A DNA stretch of 64,000 bases from Pseudeuparius sepicola (lineage: Eukaryota > Arthropoda > Insecta > Coleoptera > Anthribidae), in contig OY987305.1 of the NCBI GenBank assembly GCA_963920635.1, positions 20,856,876 to 20,920,875 of the forward strand, in the 5' to 3' direction. The notes beneath the pieces were generated by a model. It did not search any database, had not been told where the DNA came from, and saw nothing but the letters and a program-made list of their open reading frames with translations. Position numbers and translations under genes: made by a program. Below, in pieces: positions 33,657-43,564 of the stretch. How positions within the stretch are numbered: the first letter of the stretch is position 1; every line of letters begins with the position of its first letter.

Positions 33657-34054
33657 CGCTCATTCAGTAATACTCTTACTATTTCAATAAATAATTTTGC
33701 TACTAGCAATGAAGAACATATAGTAATGTAGTAAATTAGTGGCACGAAAGCGAGGTCTTTTATATGTTGTTCTTGACTGAGGTCTCTGGGTGTGGCCATT
33801 GTGGGCGTGGTGGAAGGTGGGACCTCCCTCCACACACTTTCAGCAATCGTATGATTTTGGAATACTGCTCGAAGTTTAAACTGAGTAGCATTTTTAGGCA
33901 GTCTTGCTACCGAAATTTTTTCAACTACCGTTTTAAATGGGAAACATCTTTTATCCTGTTCGCAAATAGATACCTTAGCATCTTCAGGGTTGTAAATATA
34001 GAACACATTATTTATTAATGAGAACAAAATAATGTGACCCAAACTCAGCAACAT
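33629..34054 (-). CDS. Small type I membrane glycoprotein, unknown
   Basis: 141 codons, ATG at 34054 with a TATATAAAAG box at 34091-34100. The first 19 residues are a signal peptide-like hydrophobic stretch (MLLSLGHIILFSLI). Then come two Cys, two N-glycosylation sequons (NAT, NHT), a Thr/Pro-rich segment, and a transmembrane helix near residues 101-122 (FVPLIYYITICSSLLVAKLF) followed by a short basic tail. Its 3' end overlaps the IAP start by 28 bp. I do not recognise the family. Its place between the IAP and capsid genes suggests a virion-envelope, host-membrane or egress role, which is inference. Confidence 0.6.
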   Translation of the reverse strand: MLLSLGHIILFSLINNVFYIYNPEDAKVSICEQDKRCFPFKTVVEKISVARLPKNATQFKLRAVFQNHTIAESVWREVPPSTTPTMATPRDLSQEQHIKDLAFVPLIYYITICSSLLVAKLFIEIVRVLLNERWSIITRVL

Positions 34055-34104
34055 CTTGATTATAACTGAAATGTATCAGTAAATGTTCTTTTATATATAC
34101 GGAT

Positions 34105-35315
34105 CTACATTAAATCTCGTACAGTTTCACTTAAAGGTAAATACTCCATGGTACAGTCATGCACAATTATGCAGTAGGCTCGAGTTCTATCAGGAAATCC
34201 ATCACTATTTTCTATGTCCAACTTAACATCAACTGTGTTTATTTTTATAGATTCATTCCGGCGAGAACAGTCAATTACAAACAGGGTTGCATTATTTTTG
34301 TAATCTGCATAGCTAAGTAGCGGGCGACTCTCCATTGCATTCATGTAACTCGGATAAAATTCCACATAGTTGTGATAGGCCTCCAAAAAGTCGTTAGCAG
34401 CAAAATTCAATCTCTGACGTTCGAATGGAAAATATTCACCGTTTACAATTAATCTTACATCAGTCGCATCTATGTGATCAAATGACGTGGGATTTTTTTT
34501 AGAATTATCATTGCGATCAGTCTGAAATCCAACTATGACGTACCGAGGAGTTGACGCGGCTGCTGACGATTTTACGGCCCATATTTCTCTTTGGGAGTTT
34601 ACAGTAAGATTTGGCAATTCATGTAGCTCCCATTTGCGGAACGCCATTATAATTGGACGATCAATTTTTATAGATTTAAGCAGATCCAATCTAATGATAT
34701 CATTCGGCTGAATATGTTTAACCTTTAATTCAATGTTGGAAATTGTTATTTCTGCAGTTATGGCAGGATCTGGTCTTGCAGCGTCTTGGGTTAGTAATAA
34801 GGCATTGTTATCATTTCGAGCTCGTATTAGTCTCACTGTTTGTTTACCACAAATTGCCATCTGATAATCGTTGAATATTCCAAACAGATGTTTTAGCGGT
34901 ATTCTTACATTGAATGTTCCATCATTGTTAACAGCAAAAGATTTATTAACCCCAACCCAGCTTGCTGTTGACATGCATTTTTCGTCATTAGCAGTATAGC
35001 AAAGATACGATCTGATCGTACTCACAATTCCGGGGTTTCTCACTACTTCTACTTCCTTGCCATTTAGTTCATAAGAAATTGAATCGAATAGAAATGCGGC
35101 ACCGTTGTTGGCTAGTTTGCATTGTCCAGCACCGGTTTTCTTAGCCACTGTACCTTTGACAAAAATCGACGCATCGTACATCAACAACCATGCATCACCC
35201 TGATTAATGGTTATTTCCACAGTATCATTATTCCTAAATGACTTTACAAATGGGTAATAGATTCATCATAGGTTGGGGTGCGATGCACATTAAACACTTG
35301 AGGTGTTAGGGACAT
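34105..35315 (-). pseudogene. mcp: Major capsid protein (double jelly-roll), frame-broken near N terminus
   Basis: The ATG at 35315 starts a frame with VHRTPTYDE, typical of insect Polinton capsid N termini, but this frame ends at TAA 35246-35244. The rest of the protein is in the next frame, open from 35262 to the stop at 34105 (372 codons from a GTG at 35220). The frame change therefore lies between 35246 and 35262 and is one base. The long frame contains NNDTVEITINQGDAWLL, FDSISYELNGKEVE, RIPLKHLFGIFNDY and a jelly-roll-rich C half ending with the VKLDIENSDGFPDRTRAYCI region. Total length (about 400 codons) suits Polinton hexon-like capsid proteins. Either the copy is inactivated or the assembly has a base error. 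No ATG other than 35315 lies near the start of the long frame. Confidence 0.85.
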
Positions 35316-35532
35316 AGCCAAGTGCTTTCAAAAATTCTTGATTTTCCAACGAGAGACGATCTGCACTCTTCGGTGAAATATCTTTTAAAAATTGTTGATT
35401 TTCCAACGAGAGACGATCTGCACTCTTCGGTGAAATATTTGTTAGTGAATTTTTGGAGCATTGTGATTGCCTTTTATACGGTTGATATCTGTCATCAAAA
35501 ACCAAAACTATTTTCACAAAAATTTCATACAC
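35290..35532 (-). pseudogene. Small ORF with internal 57-bp duplication, no ATG
   Basis: An 80-codon open frame between the penton-like gene and the capsid gene. It holds two tandem copies of a 19-residue unit, ISPKSADRLSLENQ.FLK, from a 57-bp direct repeat (period measured at 35341 and 35398). The frame opens directly after a TGA and has no ATG, so it would need a GTG start or was truncated. It overlaps the capsid start (35315) and the penton-like stop (35525). Short ORFs with a similar FLK.LGY ending occur at this spot in related elements as far as I recall; function unknown. Confidence 0.4.
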
Positions 35533-36235
35533 GCTTCAACTCCAACCGTACAATTATTTCCTCACCTCTAAAATTTACAGGTTGAGAGTTCTGATCGAGA
35601 ATATTTACAGTCAAATTATTAATCTCACGCTTTGCAACTGGCATGTACACCAGATTTTTCGGACACTCGTCTATAGCGTAACCAGGATCGCTGCTAACTG
35701 CAAACTCGTAAATCGTATGAGTTGGTTGATTTTTATAGTATGCTCCAGATGTTACGTTACAATCTATATGTATAGTTCTGACCTTCACGATATTTACAGA
35801 TATATCAGAAGTATGTAATTGTCCAGACTCTAATAGACTAGGAGAAAATCCTAACACATGAGCAATAGAGTCTGTTGGTAGAAAATCTACTGTATATTTA
35901 TCACTGTAAATTTCACACTTTAAAGTACTGTTATTGGCTTTTATTGAAATTGGATTTTTCTGATCAGACTCCTCCTTTCTTAAAGCGCCAACTATGAACT
36001 TTTCTAGGGCCTCAATTTCGTACGAGCCTGTGGGGATTACTAAACATTTGCGATACCCATCAGCATTTATATAATAAAATTTGTTGACACCAACATCTAT
36101 ATTGGGTATACTGTTATATGTGTGAAATCCTAGCAGGGCCAAACCATACTCAAAATCTGATTCTAAATGTATAGGAATATTAAAGTCAATAGACAGTGTG
36201 GAAGTAAATCCGTGTAGTGTGAACAACAGCGACAT
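35525..36235 (-). CDS. Penton-like minor capsid protein
   Basis: 236 codons, ATG at 36235, TATAAAAG box about 25 bp above. The C-terminal portion is the recognisable part: TIYEFAVSSDPGYAIDECPK, NLVYMPVAKREINNLTVNIL and NFRGEEIIVRLELKR, the strand order of the single jelly-roll penton protein in Polintons. The N-terminal half (FNIPIHLESDFEYGLALLGF, NSIPNI) provides the earlier strands. In virions this protein forms the fivefold vertices next to the major capsid protein encoded downstream. Frame intact, length normal. Confidence 0.85.
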   Translation of the reverse strand: MSLLFTLHGFTSTLSIDFNIPIHLESDFEYGLALLGFHTYNSIPNIDVGVNKFYYINADGYRKCLVIPTGSYEIEALEKFIVGALRKEESDQKNPISIKANNSTLKCEIYSDKYTVDFLPTDSIAHVLGFSPSLLESGQLHTSDISVNIVKVRTIHIDCNVTSGAYYKNQPTHTIYEFAVSSDPGYAIDECPKNLVYMPVAKREINNLTVNILDQNSQPVNFRGEEIIVRLELKRV

Positions 36236-36374
36236 AATTGATGAATTCTCTCCTCAACTACCCCTTTTATAGAAAAACTTGAAAACTGTTATTGTTATTG
36301 TCTAATTGGTATTCAGAATATTTTCGGCGACTTTTGGGAACAAATTAAACACACTTCATATTTTGAAATTTTAT

Positions 36375-36758
36375 TTAGTTTCTTAGGAAGCTTAGACACA
36401 AATGACCACAGTTCATCTCGTTATAGTTTTGATAAGAATTGTTGTTATATTCAACTTCAATCTCATTTCCCAAATATCTGATGAGTTCTTTTGGCGGTTT
36501 CAGGTTGCCAAAGCTGTCGAAATACTCGCATTTTCTTCCTCTCTTGCGATATGCCACCCAATGAGACCCGGAGTTCCTCTGCACATCCAAATTTAAAATG
36601 GCCGACTCATTTTTTCTCGGTTTTTTAGGTAGTGTATCTCTCATATACACACCTCTAAAGTAAGGAATTCCATCGGCATATTTAAGTAAATCTAGGTTGG
36701 ATAAAGGTCTGTTGGGCGGCTTCAATAGTTTTTTTTCTTTAAAAAAAGACCGAACCAA
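36375..36758 (-). CDS. pro: Adenain/Ulp1-like maturation protease
   Basis: Open frame of 127 codons with catalytic residues in the adenain order: GSHWVAY (His, residue 66), CEYFDSFG (Asp 81), Q110 and NCGHLC (Cys 117); the seven-residue Q-to-C spacing equals that of adenovirus protease. The frame opens with a TTG at 36758; the first ATG is codon 39, already inside the conserved domain. The upstream part (LLKPPNRPLSNLDLLKY) is conserved in the family and must be translated, so expression probably comes from the overlapping phospholipase-like gene via a -1 shift at A AAA AAC (36734-36728), or a base was lost. The enzyme would cleave capsid precursors. The stop is followed by AATAAA. Confidence 0.88.
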   Translation of the reverse strand: MVRSFFKEKKLLKPPNRPLSNLDLLKYADGIPYFRGVYMRDTLPKKPRKNESAILNLDVQRNSGSHWVAYRKRGRKCEYFDSFGNLKPPKELIRYLGNEIEVEYNNNSYQNYNEMNCGHLCLSFLRN

Positions 36759-37489
36759 CGTTTATTTTTCCGCAAATAGAGTCCAGAACCGACGATCTTC
36801 ATAGATTGCTTTCCATTCTCCATCAGCTTTTTTGTATTATTTACGTCAATTATTGTTTTGGCTATACTGCTAGCCCCTCCGGCTATAGAACCAAGGGCCC
36901 CTAAAGCAGCCAGTATAGGCAGAAGCGGGAGAAAACCTCCTTTCTTTTCTTCAAAGGGAATAATTCTAGGTATTCTTAGTTTACTTTTTCCACCCGCTTT
37001 TTTTATGTGCACGCGTGCTGCTCTCACGGCTGCTAACGATGATTTTTTCAATTTTTTTAGATCATTCAACTCATTGTTAGTAAAAGATTTCTTTAGGGCT
37101 TTTTCAACCTTCTTTACAATATCTCTTCTAAACGAAAATGGGCGTTTCATACCCATACCCAATTTCCTTTTAACTTTCATTGCACTCGTAACGAACCAGG
37201 CAGCTGTTTTCTCACCAAATTTGGCGTCTCTTGATTTGACTCTATCCCAAGCCCGATTTTCCAGTTCCCAATCTGCCTTGCGTCGTTCTTCTAATGATTT
37301 GTTTTTACTGTATGCAACATCATGAATTAAGCAAGATTCATCCAACTTGTTTATGCCAGTATCACCCCTAGAAAGACGTTTTTCTAATTTAGTACCAGGG
37401 CCACAATACTGGTATCCCGGAAAATGTAACTCGATCGGTAATTTGTCAATTAATGTGTTCAACACTCCACCCCCTTTAACAACCAGCAT
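36722..37489 (-). CDS. Phospholipase A2-like/pVI-like minor capsid protein
   Basis: 255 codons, ATG at 37489, box TATATAAG about 45 bp above. Residues 26-60 (YQYCGPGTK ... LDESCLIHDVAY) contain the calcium-loop YCGPGT and the catalytic HD of the parvovirus-type phospholipase A2 domain. The middle is Lys/Arg-rich. Near residues 185-213 a hydrophobic, Gly/Ala-rich segment (LLPILAALGALGSIAGGASS) resembles the membrane-lytic part of adenovirus pVI/pX proteins. Polinton elements encode this combination, and it is expected to help the particle leave endosomes. The frame ends at TGA 36724-36722, just after a run of eight A residues, where it meets the protease frame. Confidence 0.85.
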   Translation of the reverse strand: MLVVKGGGVLNTLIDKLPIELHFPGYQYCGPGTKLEKRLSRGDTGINKLDESCLIHDVAYSKNKSLEERRKADWELENRAWDRVKSRDAKFGEKTAAWFVTSAMKVKRKLGMGMKRPFSFRRDIVKKVEKALKKSFTNNELNDLKKLKKSSLAAVRAARVHIKKAGGKSKLRIPRIIPFEEKKGGFLPLLPILAALGALGSIAGGASSIAKTIIDVNNTKKLMENGKQSMKIVGSGLYLRKNKRWFGLFLKKKNY

Positions 37490-37667
37490 TGGATTGACAC
37501 AGGTTTATTCAATCACACCCTCTTATATAGGGAAATAAAAAACACACAAACAAATAATATTTTTTATTTTCACAACTTTACATTTCTAAACTTTTTAGTT
37601 AGTTCATACATAATAATCAAGCGTCTCAGCTCTTCGAGTGCCTCCATATATCGCCGCAGTCTCTCGC

Positions 37668-37955
37668 TCATGCTTCAGAAAATATAATATTTGTAGTCTT
37701 GCCGACGGGCCCCAAGCTTGTTAAAAAATACCTTTTGTCACCATTCAATTCGTCAATTCGCTCTTGAGTTAATTGCTCCGTAAAACGCTGAGGCAGGATG
37801 GTCTTGAAGTCGGCAAATTCCACCACTACCTTTTCCCCAAACTTGGTATTTATTCTCTTAAAACACTGGATCTCAAATTTTTTATTTACTTCCAAATCTC
37901 GAACATTCACCAGATTTTTCACCAGCAAATTGTTTAAACTATTTATGAAGGACAT
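37668..37955 (-). CDS. Small OB-fold-like (SSB-like) protein, tentative
   Basis: The frame is open from 38087, but the only ATG that fits is at 37955, with a CTATATAGG box at 37998-38008; this gives 95 codons. The sequence has alternating strands: VNKKFEIQCFKRINTKFGEK, VVVEFADFKTILPQRF, then LTQERIDELN and a final strand ending NIIFSEA. The pattern of basic strands plus aromatic residues suits an OB-fold single-stranded DNA-binding protein, and such proteins sit in Polinton replication sets, but the match is by pattern only. It is the outermost gene on the right side. Frame intact. Confidence 0.5.
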   Translation of the reverse strand: MSFINSLNNLLVKNLVNVRDLEVNKKFEIQCFKRINTKFGEKVVVEFADFKTILPQRFTEQLTQERIDELNGDKRYFLTSLGPVGKTTNIIFSEA

Positions 37956-38053
37956 GTTGTAAATGATCTGCGTGTCTGATGAGATCTTAGTTGAACCTCT
38001 CCTATATAGCTGTTTCAATAGGAGTGGGGAGAGAGTGGGGAGACGGGCAAAAC

Positions 38054-38109
38054 CTAGGAGAGTACCAGACCAGACAGGTTTCGACAAGTCTGGTCTGGTG
38101 CTCTCTTAG
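38054..38109. repeat. Strong hairpin at the right flank of the Polinton
   Basis: Left arm 38058-38075 (gagagtaccagaccagac) and right arm 38088-38105 pair along 18 bp with one mismatch around a 12-nt loop; the stem extends a few bp outward with mismatches. It follows a short purine/GT-rich block (gtggggagagagtggggag, near 38025). It could be part of the terminal repeat or a cis signal of the element. Confidence 0.6.
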
Positions 38110-39316
38110 TATCTCTACTACCATTTTCAACTTAATTTTTTTTAAATACGGACCTGGATTTTTTTGCAGATTTTGAAAGCACTTTCATTCCAAATACCAT
38201 GATGTATGGACAATATTTTTAAAATGTTTTGAGACAATTATACTGAAAATTCCTTTTTTTCTACTCATTGTTTCCCTGTATTTAAATGTTGATAACAACT
38301 TCAGAAAAAAATAAAATCAAAAATGCAAAATTTCACTTTTGTCGAAATAACTCAAAAACGAAAAAATATATTAGAAATCTGTTTGTACCATTTTACTGAC
38401 CTCAAAATTGCGCAACTTTTTCCGCATTTGTTGTTTGTTGTTGTTCTATCTCTCACCGTTTGCAAGATTCCCATACTGTTCAACATGCAATCTTAAAATT
38501 TTCAAGTAATTAAAGTGTAAATTTCAATAAATAGTCCAAAATTTTAAAAAATGATTAAAAACCAATTTTTCGATATCGAGTTTTTCGTTTTTTGCATTTT
38601 CTGAGAAAATTTTCAAAGTGATGTATATTTTTTACACCATCAGAAAGTAGAGGTTTCAACGAACAAAAAGCGAACCGACTTTTTTTAAAAAGCAGCTTTT
38701 TTGACGTGGGTATTTTCGATTGAAAATGAGGTTACTTTTTCGGTTTAAAATCAAAAAAAGGGGTAAAAATAAATATTTTGATTCGAAAAAATTACAGCGT
38801 GTTCGAGACATAAGAAGGTAAGTTTCCACCAAATTTCGTAGAATTTTTTTTGTGAGATAAAAATTAAAAACCAAAAAATCGGTTATTTTGATTTTTCGTG
38901 GATATTTTCAGGTTATGTGAAAAAAGTGTAAATACAAAAGTTGTAGATCTTTTTATTACCTACAACTTTGCCATTTAACTTTTTTGATAGGAGTTGCAGT
39001 TTTGCCGGATATCGTGATAAACCGTTTTCCACCCCTAAAAGATCACCCCCTACAACACCCGTAGCTTAAATCGCCCTTAAATTATTTTTTCTGTTATTTT
39101 TGCTATATTTTCTTCCTTTTCTAATGGGTGTCATGCTGTTCTAGATTTTTTTGTTCTCAAAAATTATCTACCCTGGCCTAATTGCCACTCCTATACTCCA
39201 ATTTTTATTTGTTTGAAAACAATTATTACTAACCCTGTACATAAATTCTAAAAACTTCCTTGGAACCGCCCAGAATTTTAGAAAATCTTAGTTTTTATAA
39301 GCAATAATTTTGATGT
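38110..39316. other. Intergenic, MITE-derived
   Basis: Contains a segment (38270-38475) related to the MITE at 4313-4620. No gene seen. Confidence 0.4.
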
Positions 39317-40770
39317 ATACAGGGTGTCCAACTTTATAACTGTAGAAATCATTAAAATCTTCATTTTTGGAGACAAAAACCTAAACTTTTTTTCTTTGAA
39401 AGGCCTTCAAAAACCGCTTCTTTTGACGTTCCTGCTATTTTCAAAATGCAAATCCAGGGCCGACTCCGATTTTTTTATACCCCCGATTTTCACGAAAACT
39501 CTTTAGCGATTTTTTTTATTTAAAATCTGACCCCACAGCGTTAATCAGAACACGCCAAAACCTGTATATACTAAATTTGAATAAAAAAATATACAGGGAG
39601 TTCCAATCTGCAGGGTGTCCAAGTTGAGCAAAATAGGAATTTTAAAGGCATCTGGCGAGTCAAGTGTGCTATGGAATTACCTCAAAACAGTTGAATGGTC
39701 AATAGGACCACTCAAGAGGTTGGTGTGCAAAAGTCCAATACAAAATATATAGAGTATTCTTATCTGTGCCACCTCAAATTACTAAATTTTTGAGAATAAA
39801 AAAATATACAGGGAGTTCCAATCTGCAGGGTGTCCAAGTTGAGCAAAATAGGAATTTTAAAGGCATCTGGCGAGTCAAGTGTGCTATGGAATTACCTCAA
39901 AACAGTTGAATGGTCAATAGGACCACTCAAGAGGTTGGTGTGCAAAAGTCCAATACAAAATATATAGAGTATTCTTATCTGCGCCACCTCAAATTACTAA
40001 ATTTTTGAGATTTTATACGGGTCAAAAATCAAGTAGACACATCAAAGCCGCTCCACACACTATAAACGAACTAAATCTAAAAAATACAGAAGCCTGTCAG
40101 TCAGTAAGTCCATATCAGTTAAGGTGCCTATGATGTGCCACAACAGGAAACACACAGAAAATGTATCATCTTAGGCAGTGACTTTGTTGAGAAAGGTACA
40201 ATAATTTAAATTGTTTTTATCTGTTACTTTTGTGTTTATCAATATTTTTTCAATGATTCCAGAGTACCTACCTACTCTTGATCCGTATAAGATAAAATTT
40301 CAGAATTTTGAGATGGCTCAGAGAAAAATACCCTGTTAATTTTTGTAGTAAATATTTTCACATCAACATTTTAAGCGGTCCTGTTAACCATAGGACTGTT
40401 CTGAAGGGATTCCATGGCACACTTGACTCGCCAGATGTCTAAAATTCCTATTTTGCTGAACTTTGACACCCTACAGAATGGAACTCCCTGTACATTTTTT
40501 GTTCGAATTTGGTATATGGGGGTTTTAGGGTGTTGTGATTAACGCTATGGGGTCAGATTTTAAATAAAAAAAAATCGCTAAATGGTTTTCTTGAAAATCG
40601 GGCGTATAAAAAAAATCGCAGCCGGCCCTGGATTTGCATTTTGAAAATGGAAGGAAGTTCAAAAGACGCGGTTTTTGAAGGCCTTTCAAACAAAAAAAGT
40701 TTAGGCGAATATCTCCAAAAATGAAGATTTTACGGCATTGCACAGTTTTAAAGTTGGACACCCTGTATAC
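39317..40770. repeat. Inverted-repeat element with tacagggtgtccaacttt ends
   Basis: Starts tacagggtgtccaacttt at 39317 and ends with the complement at about 40755-40770. The inner arms are also inverted copies (39317-39620 against 40390-40770). Frames with recurring Phe/Lys-rich translations on both arms come from the repeat. Other copies: 14896-15306 and 60000-60180. Confidence 0.7.
39580..40009. repeat. 215-bp tandem duplication
   Basis: Two adjacent copies (39580-39794 and 39795-40009), almost identical, within the inverted-repeat element above. Confidence 0.85.
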
Positions 40771-40775
40771 AGGGA

Positions 40776-41820
40776 TTCTCAAGAAAAGTGTTTTAAAAAG
40801 TCCGATTATTTCCTTAGTCAAAAGAAAAAGGGTCTGCTAAAACCCGGGTGAGCTTTTCCGGGGAATCTGAATCTAGCGTCACAATTGACATACTGGGTGT
40901 CCTCGAAAAAACAATTTTTTCGAAAAATAAAAATACTGTTTGTTTCCATTTTTAATATTACGGACAAAATATATTAAAATCTGCTCGTTTGTAATTTATA
41001 CATCATTCCCGGTTTAACGGGAAGTAAAAAAATATTTTAGGAAATTGTTATTTTTCTATACAAAATTATAGGGACATCTCTTGCCGTTTTTGAGATATTC
41101 GCCCAGGTTTTCTGATTTGAATAGAATAAGGGAGCGTATATTACAAGTACCTGAAAGTAGTCTATGACTTCATTTTTGCTTTTTAATACATAACACTAAC
41201 CGTACAGCACAAAATATTATTCTGTGACCACAGCTATAAGTAGGTCATGGGCCGAAAATTTGTTTCATACAATTAGAAGATACGCTTCCTTTTTCTACAC
41301 CAACCAGGAAAATAGAGGCGAACATTTCGAAACCGGTAAGAGATAAATCGGTAATGTTATACAGTGCCACAGAAAGTTGGAACCATATGGGAATTTTTTT
41401 ATTTTTGGGCTAAGATGAAACTGCTCTGGGGAGATCATCTCTGCTTGCAAAAATATTCGAAATGAGATAATTAAACGTCGTGACGTAATTTGACATATCT
41501 GTCAAAAATGACATTTAATTAAATAAATAGCCAAAATCGAAAAATGTTATTTGAAAAAGTTGCTTGGAATTTTATTTTACCCCTATGTACAAATTTTCAG
41601 CCAAAAATTCTGACAATGATAAATTTTTGATCTTTTGAAAAAATATAAAAATTGCACCTTGTAAGTTGACTTTTTCTTGAAACTAGCAGATTACGACCTA
41701 AAAACGGTCCATAACTAAAAAATACCACGTTTTGATGATAGACAAACAATAATAAAGTCGAATAATGTTATATATAGTTTTTTTTTGTCGGGAATCAAAA
41801 ACGAAGGGTTTTTAAACTGG
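40776..41820. other. Intergenic, no gene seen
   Basis: AT-rich. A MITE-like end (tacagtgccacagaaagttgg) lies near 41360 and resembles the one at 63777. Confidence 0.4.
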
Positions 41821-41829
41821 CGCGAACAC

Positions 41830-41995
41830 AAAACTTTGTTTTTTAGGGCCGAATAGGGTAAATTAATTAGGTCCAAATTTCCAGAATTCTGTACCCATAT
41901 TGCACGGATAAAGTCATTTTTGGGAAAGTCGAAAAATATGTTCGTCCTACTCCTTCGACCAGTCCAGAACTGGTGCAGTTTTTAAAACTGCACCG
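41830..41995 (-). pseudogene. THAP zinc-finger remnant
   Basis: An ATG on the - strand near 41995 opens MAAKRCSFKNCTSSG and continues to RTYFSTFPK, the C-x4-C and F-x-FP core of a THAP DNA-binding domain. In the next frame, from about 41910, the text goes on as NDFIRAIWVQNSG, then LPYSALKNKVLCSRQF, which supplies the conserved Trp and the final Cys-x-x-F part. The two halves are thus split by a one-base frame change at about 41912-41920. THAP domains occur in P-element-type transposases and host regulators. The rest of such a gene is not visible, so this is a remnant or one exon of a decayed gene. Confidence 0.6.
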
Positions 41996-42259
41996 CTTTG
42001 CGGCCATTGCTGATCGGCAAAAGAACAAAATCACAAAACATAACTTAACAGCAAATAATAACAGCCACAACAACAATTTAACAGTACTTAACAAATCCAC
42101 AACAAAACAACAACTTAACGCCAAAACAGAACAATTCGCTTTTGAAACACAGGAACCAGGAACAAAACTTCCAATACAAGTGTAGGTAATACACCGGCTC
42201 TGACTACGAGCAGGCGGTAGCACACTGGAGGGAGAAGCACGTGCGTCCCACACGAACCT

Positions 42260-43366
42260 CTACGTCGCCGACCGATATAAGCCGAGCCATCGTCCGCCCG
42301 CTGGACTGCAAAGTCGGGCGCGCCGCGGGTCGACCAAGCCGATACTCACGAATATGTGTGCCAATTACTTGCTTGGGTGACTATGATCTACACAGTACTT
42401 AAGGAAGCACATAGATGGCGATACTAACTCTGTCCTTAACGGGTCGCCGTATGCGCGTATACGGACGCTACAATTCTGTTTAGTTATTCTGTGATTCGGC
42501 CTAGCAATATTCGGCCCAATGATTATTCGGCCAAATAGTTCAAAGTTCAGAATTTATAGTACTTATTTCTTATCAAAACGTTTTTTAAGAGCCTCTCTGA
42601 TGATAAAGTGGACACTAAAGAATGCTTAGCGCACACCGTGTTAATTGCCGAATATTGGGCCATTCTTTGAGCCGAATATAGTTGTACGGCTAGCTGGGGA
42701 TGACTTTATGTTGGATGTTGGATACCGAATAGTTGTTTGTTTGTTTGTTTGTTTAATTCGTTCGCAAAAATATACCTAAATCTTGCTGTTTATTTTTCAA
42801 TAAATTTTTATAATTTATCAAAAAAGTTTTCACACATCGAATTGACTCGCCAAATCCGAATATACGGTTTTTTTAAAGCATTATTCGGCTTTGCGAAATA
42901 TTCCCTAAAAGTAGTACCTACCCAAATATCAATATATCTACTCCACCCAAGTAACATTTTCGATAACGATTAGTAACCATTAGTTTTATAACAGCTTTTT
43001 AATGGCAATAAAAGCAACTAAAGGTTTCTAAAGTTTTATAAGCGTCTTCTAGATGACGAGTTACTGATAGGTTTATAATAAGTATACGATCTAGTGTTTG
43101 CAACCTTTTTAATGAAACCTCGAGTTCCTATTACCAAAAGTTTTATAATCGAGTTATGTAATGGTCTTGGAAATTACTTTATAAAACCTGCCTTCTCCAA
43201 ATAAATTAAAAAACCTCAAGTACTCGTAATATCAACTGCAACTGAAAAAAATTATTTCCATCCAGGCATATGTCCCATAACAAGGGGGTTACCTATTTAT
43301 AGCTTATGATTACATTCTAACTATACTCTTGTTATTCCTATACATTACATAAATTCTTCTGTAGTC
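42260..43366. other. Intergenic, no gene seen
   Basis: A (gttt) tetranucleotide run occurs near 42735. The rest is AT-rich and uninformative. Confidence 0.4.
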
Positions 43367-43564
43367 TTAAGGTGGATTCATGCAGCTTTCTATAAGAATA
43401 GTAATAAGAATAAGAATAGTAATAGGAATAGCAATAGCAATAACTTTAAGTGGTATTCATGCATACCTGGAATAACAATAGTAATAAGCCAAAATTATCA
43501 ATTTATCAACATAACCATACATTTTTTTGATGTTACAAAAAGGATTATTACTGAATTTAGTGCA

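Larger units (their letters stand above)
24200..38110. mobile_element. Polinton/Maverick (adintovirus-like) element
   Basis: The block carries the full hallmark set: family B DNA polymerase, retroviral-type integrase with chromodomain, packaging ATPase, adenain-type protease, double-jelly-roll major capsid protein and penton-like minor capsid protein. The 13.9 kb is near the low end for the group (usually 15-20 kb). Gene order is polB rightward and nearly all other genes leftward. I did not find terminal inverted repeats or a 6-bp target duplication, so the exact borders are open; the left border could lie further left if the spliced gene belongs to it. Confidence 0.9.

Noticed and set aside
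36858..37325. 155-codon frame on the + strand
   Set aside because: Antisense shadow of the phospholipase A2-like gene.
37956..38087. N-terminal extension of the OB-fold-like gene
   Set aside because: Begins with TTG inside the right-flank hairpin and crosses the TATA box; ATG 37955 is the better start.
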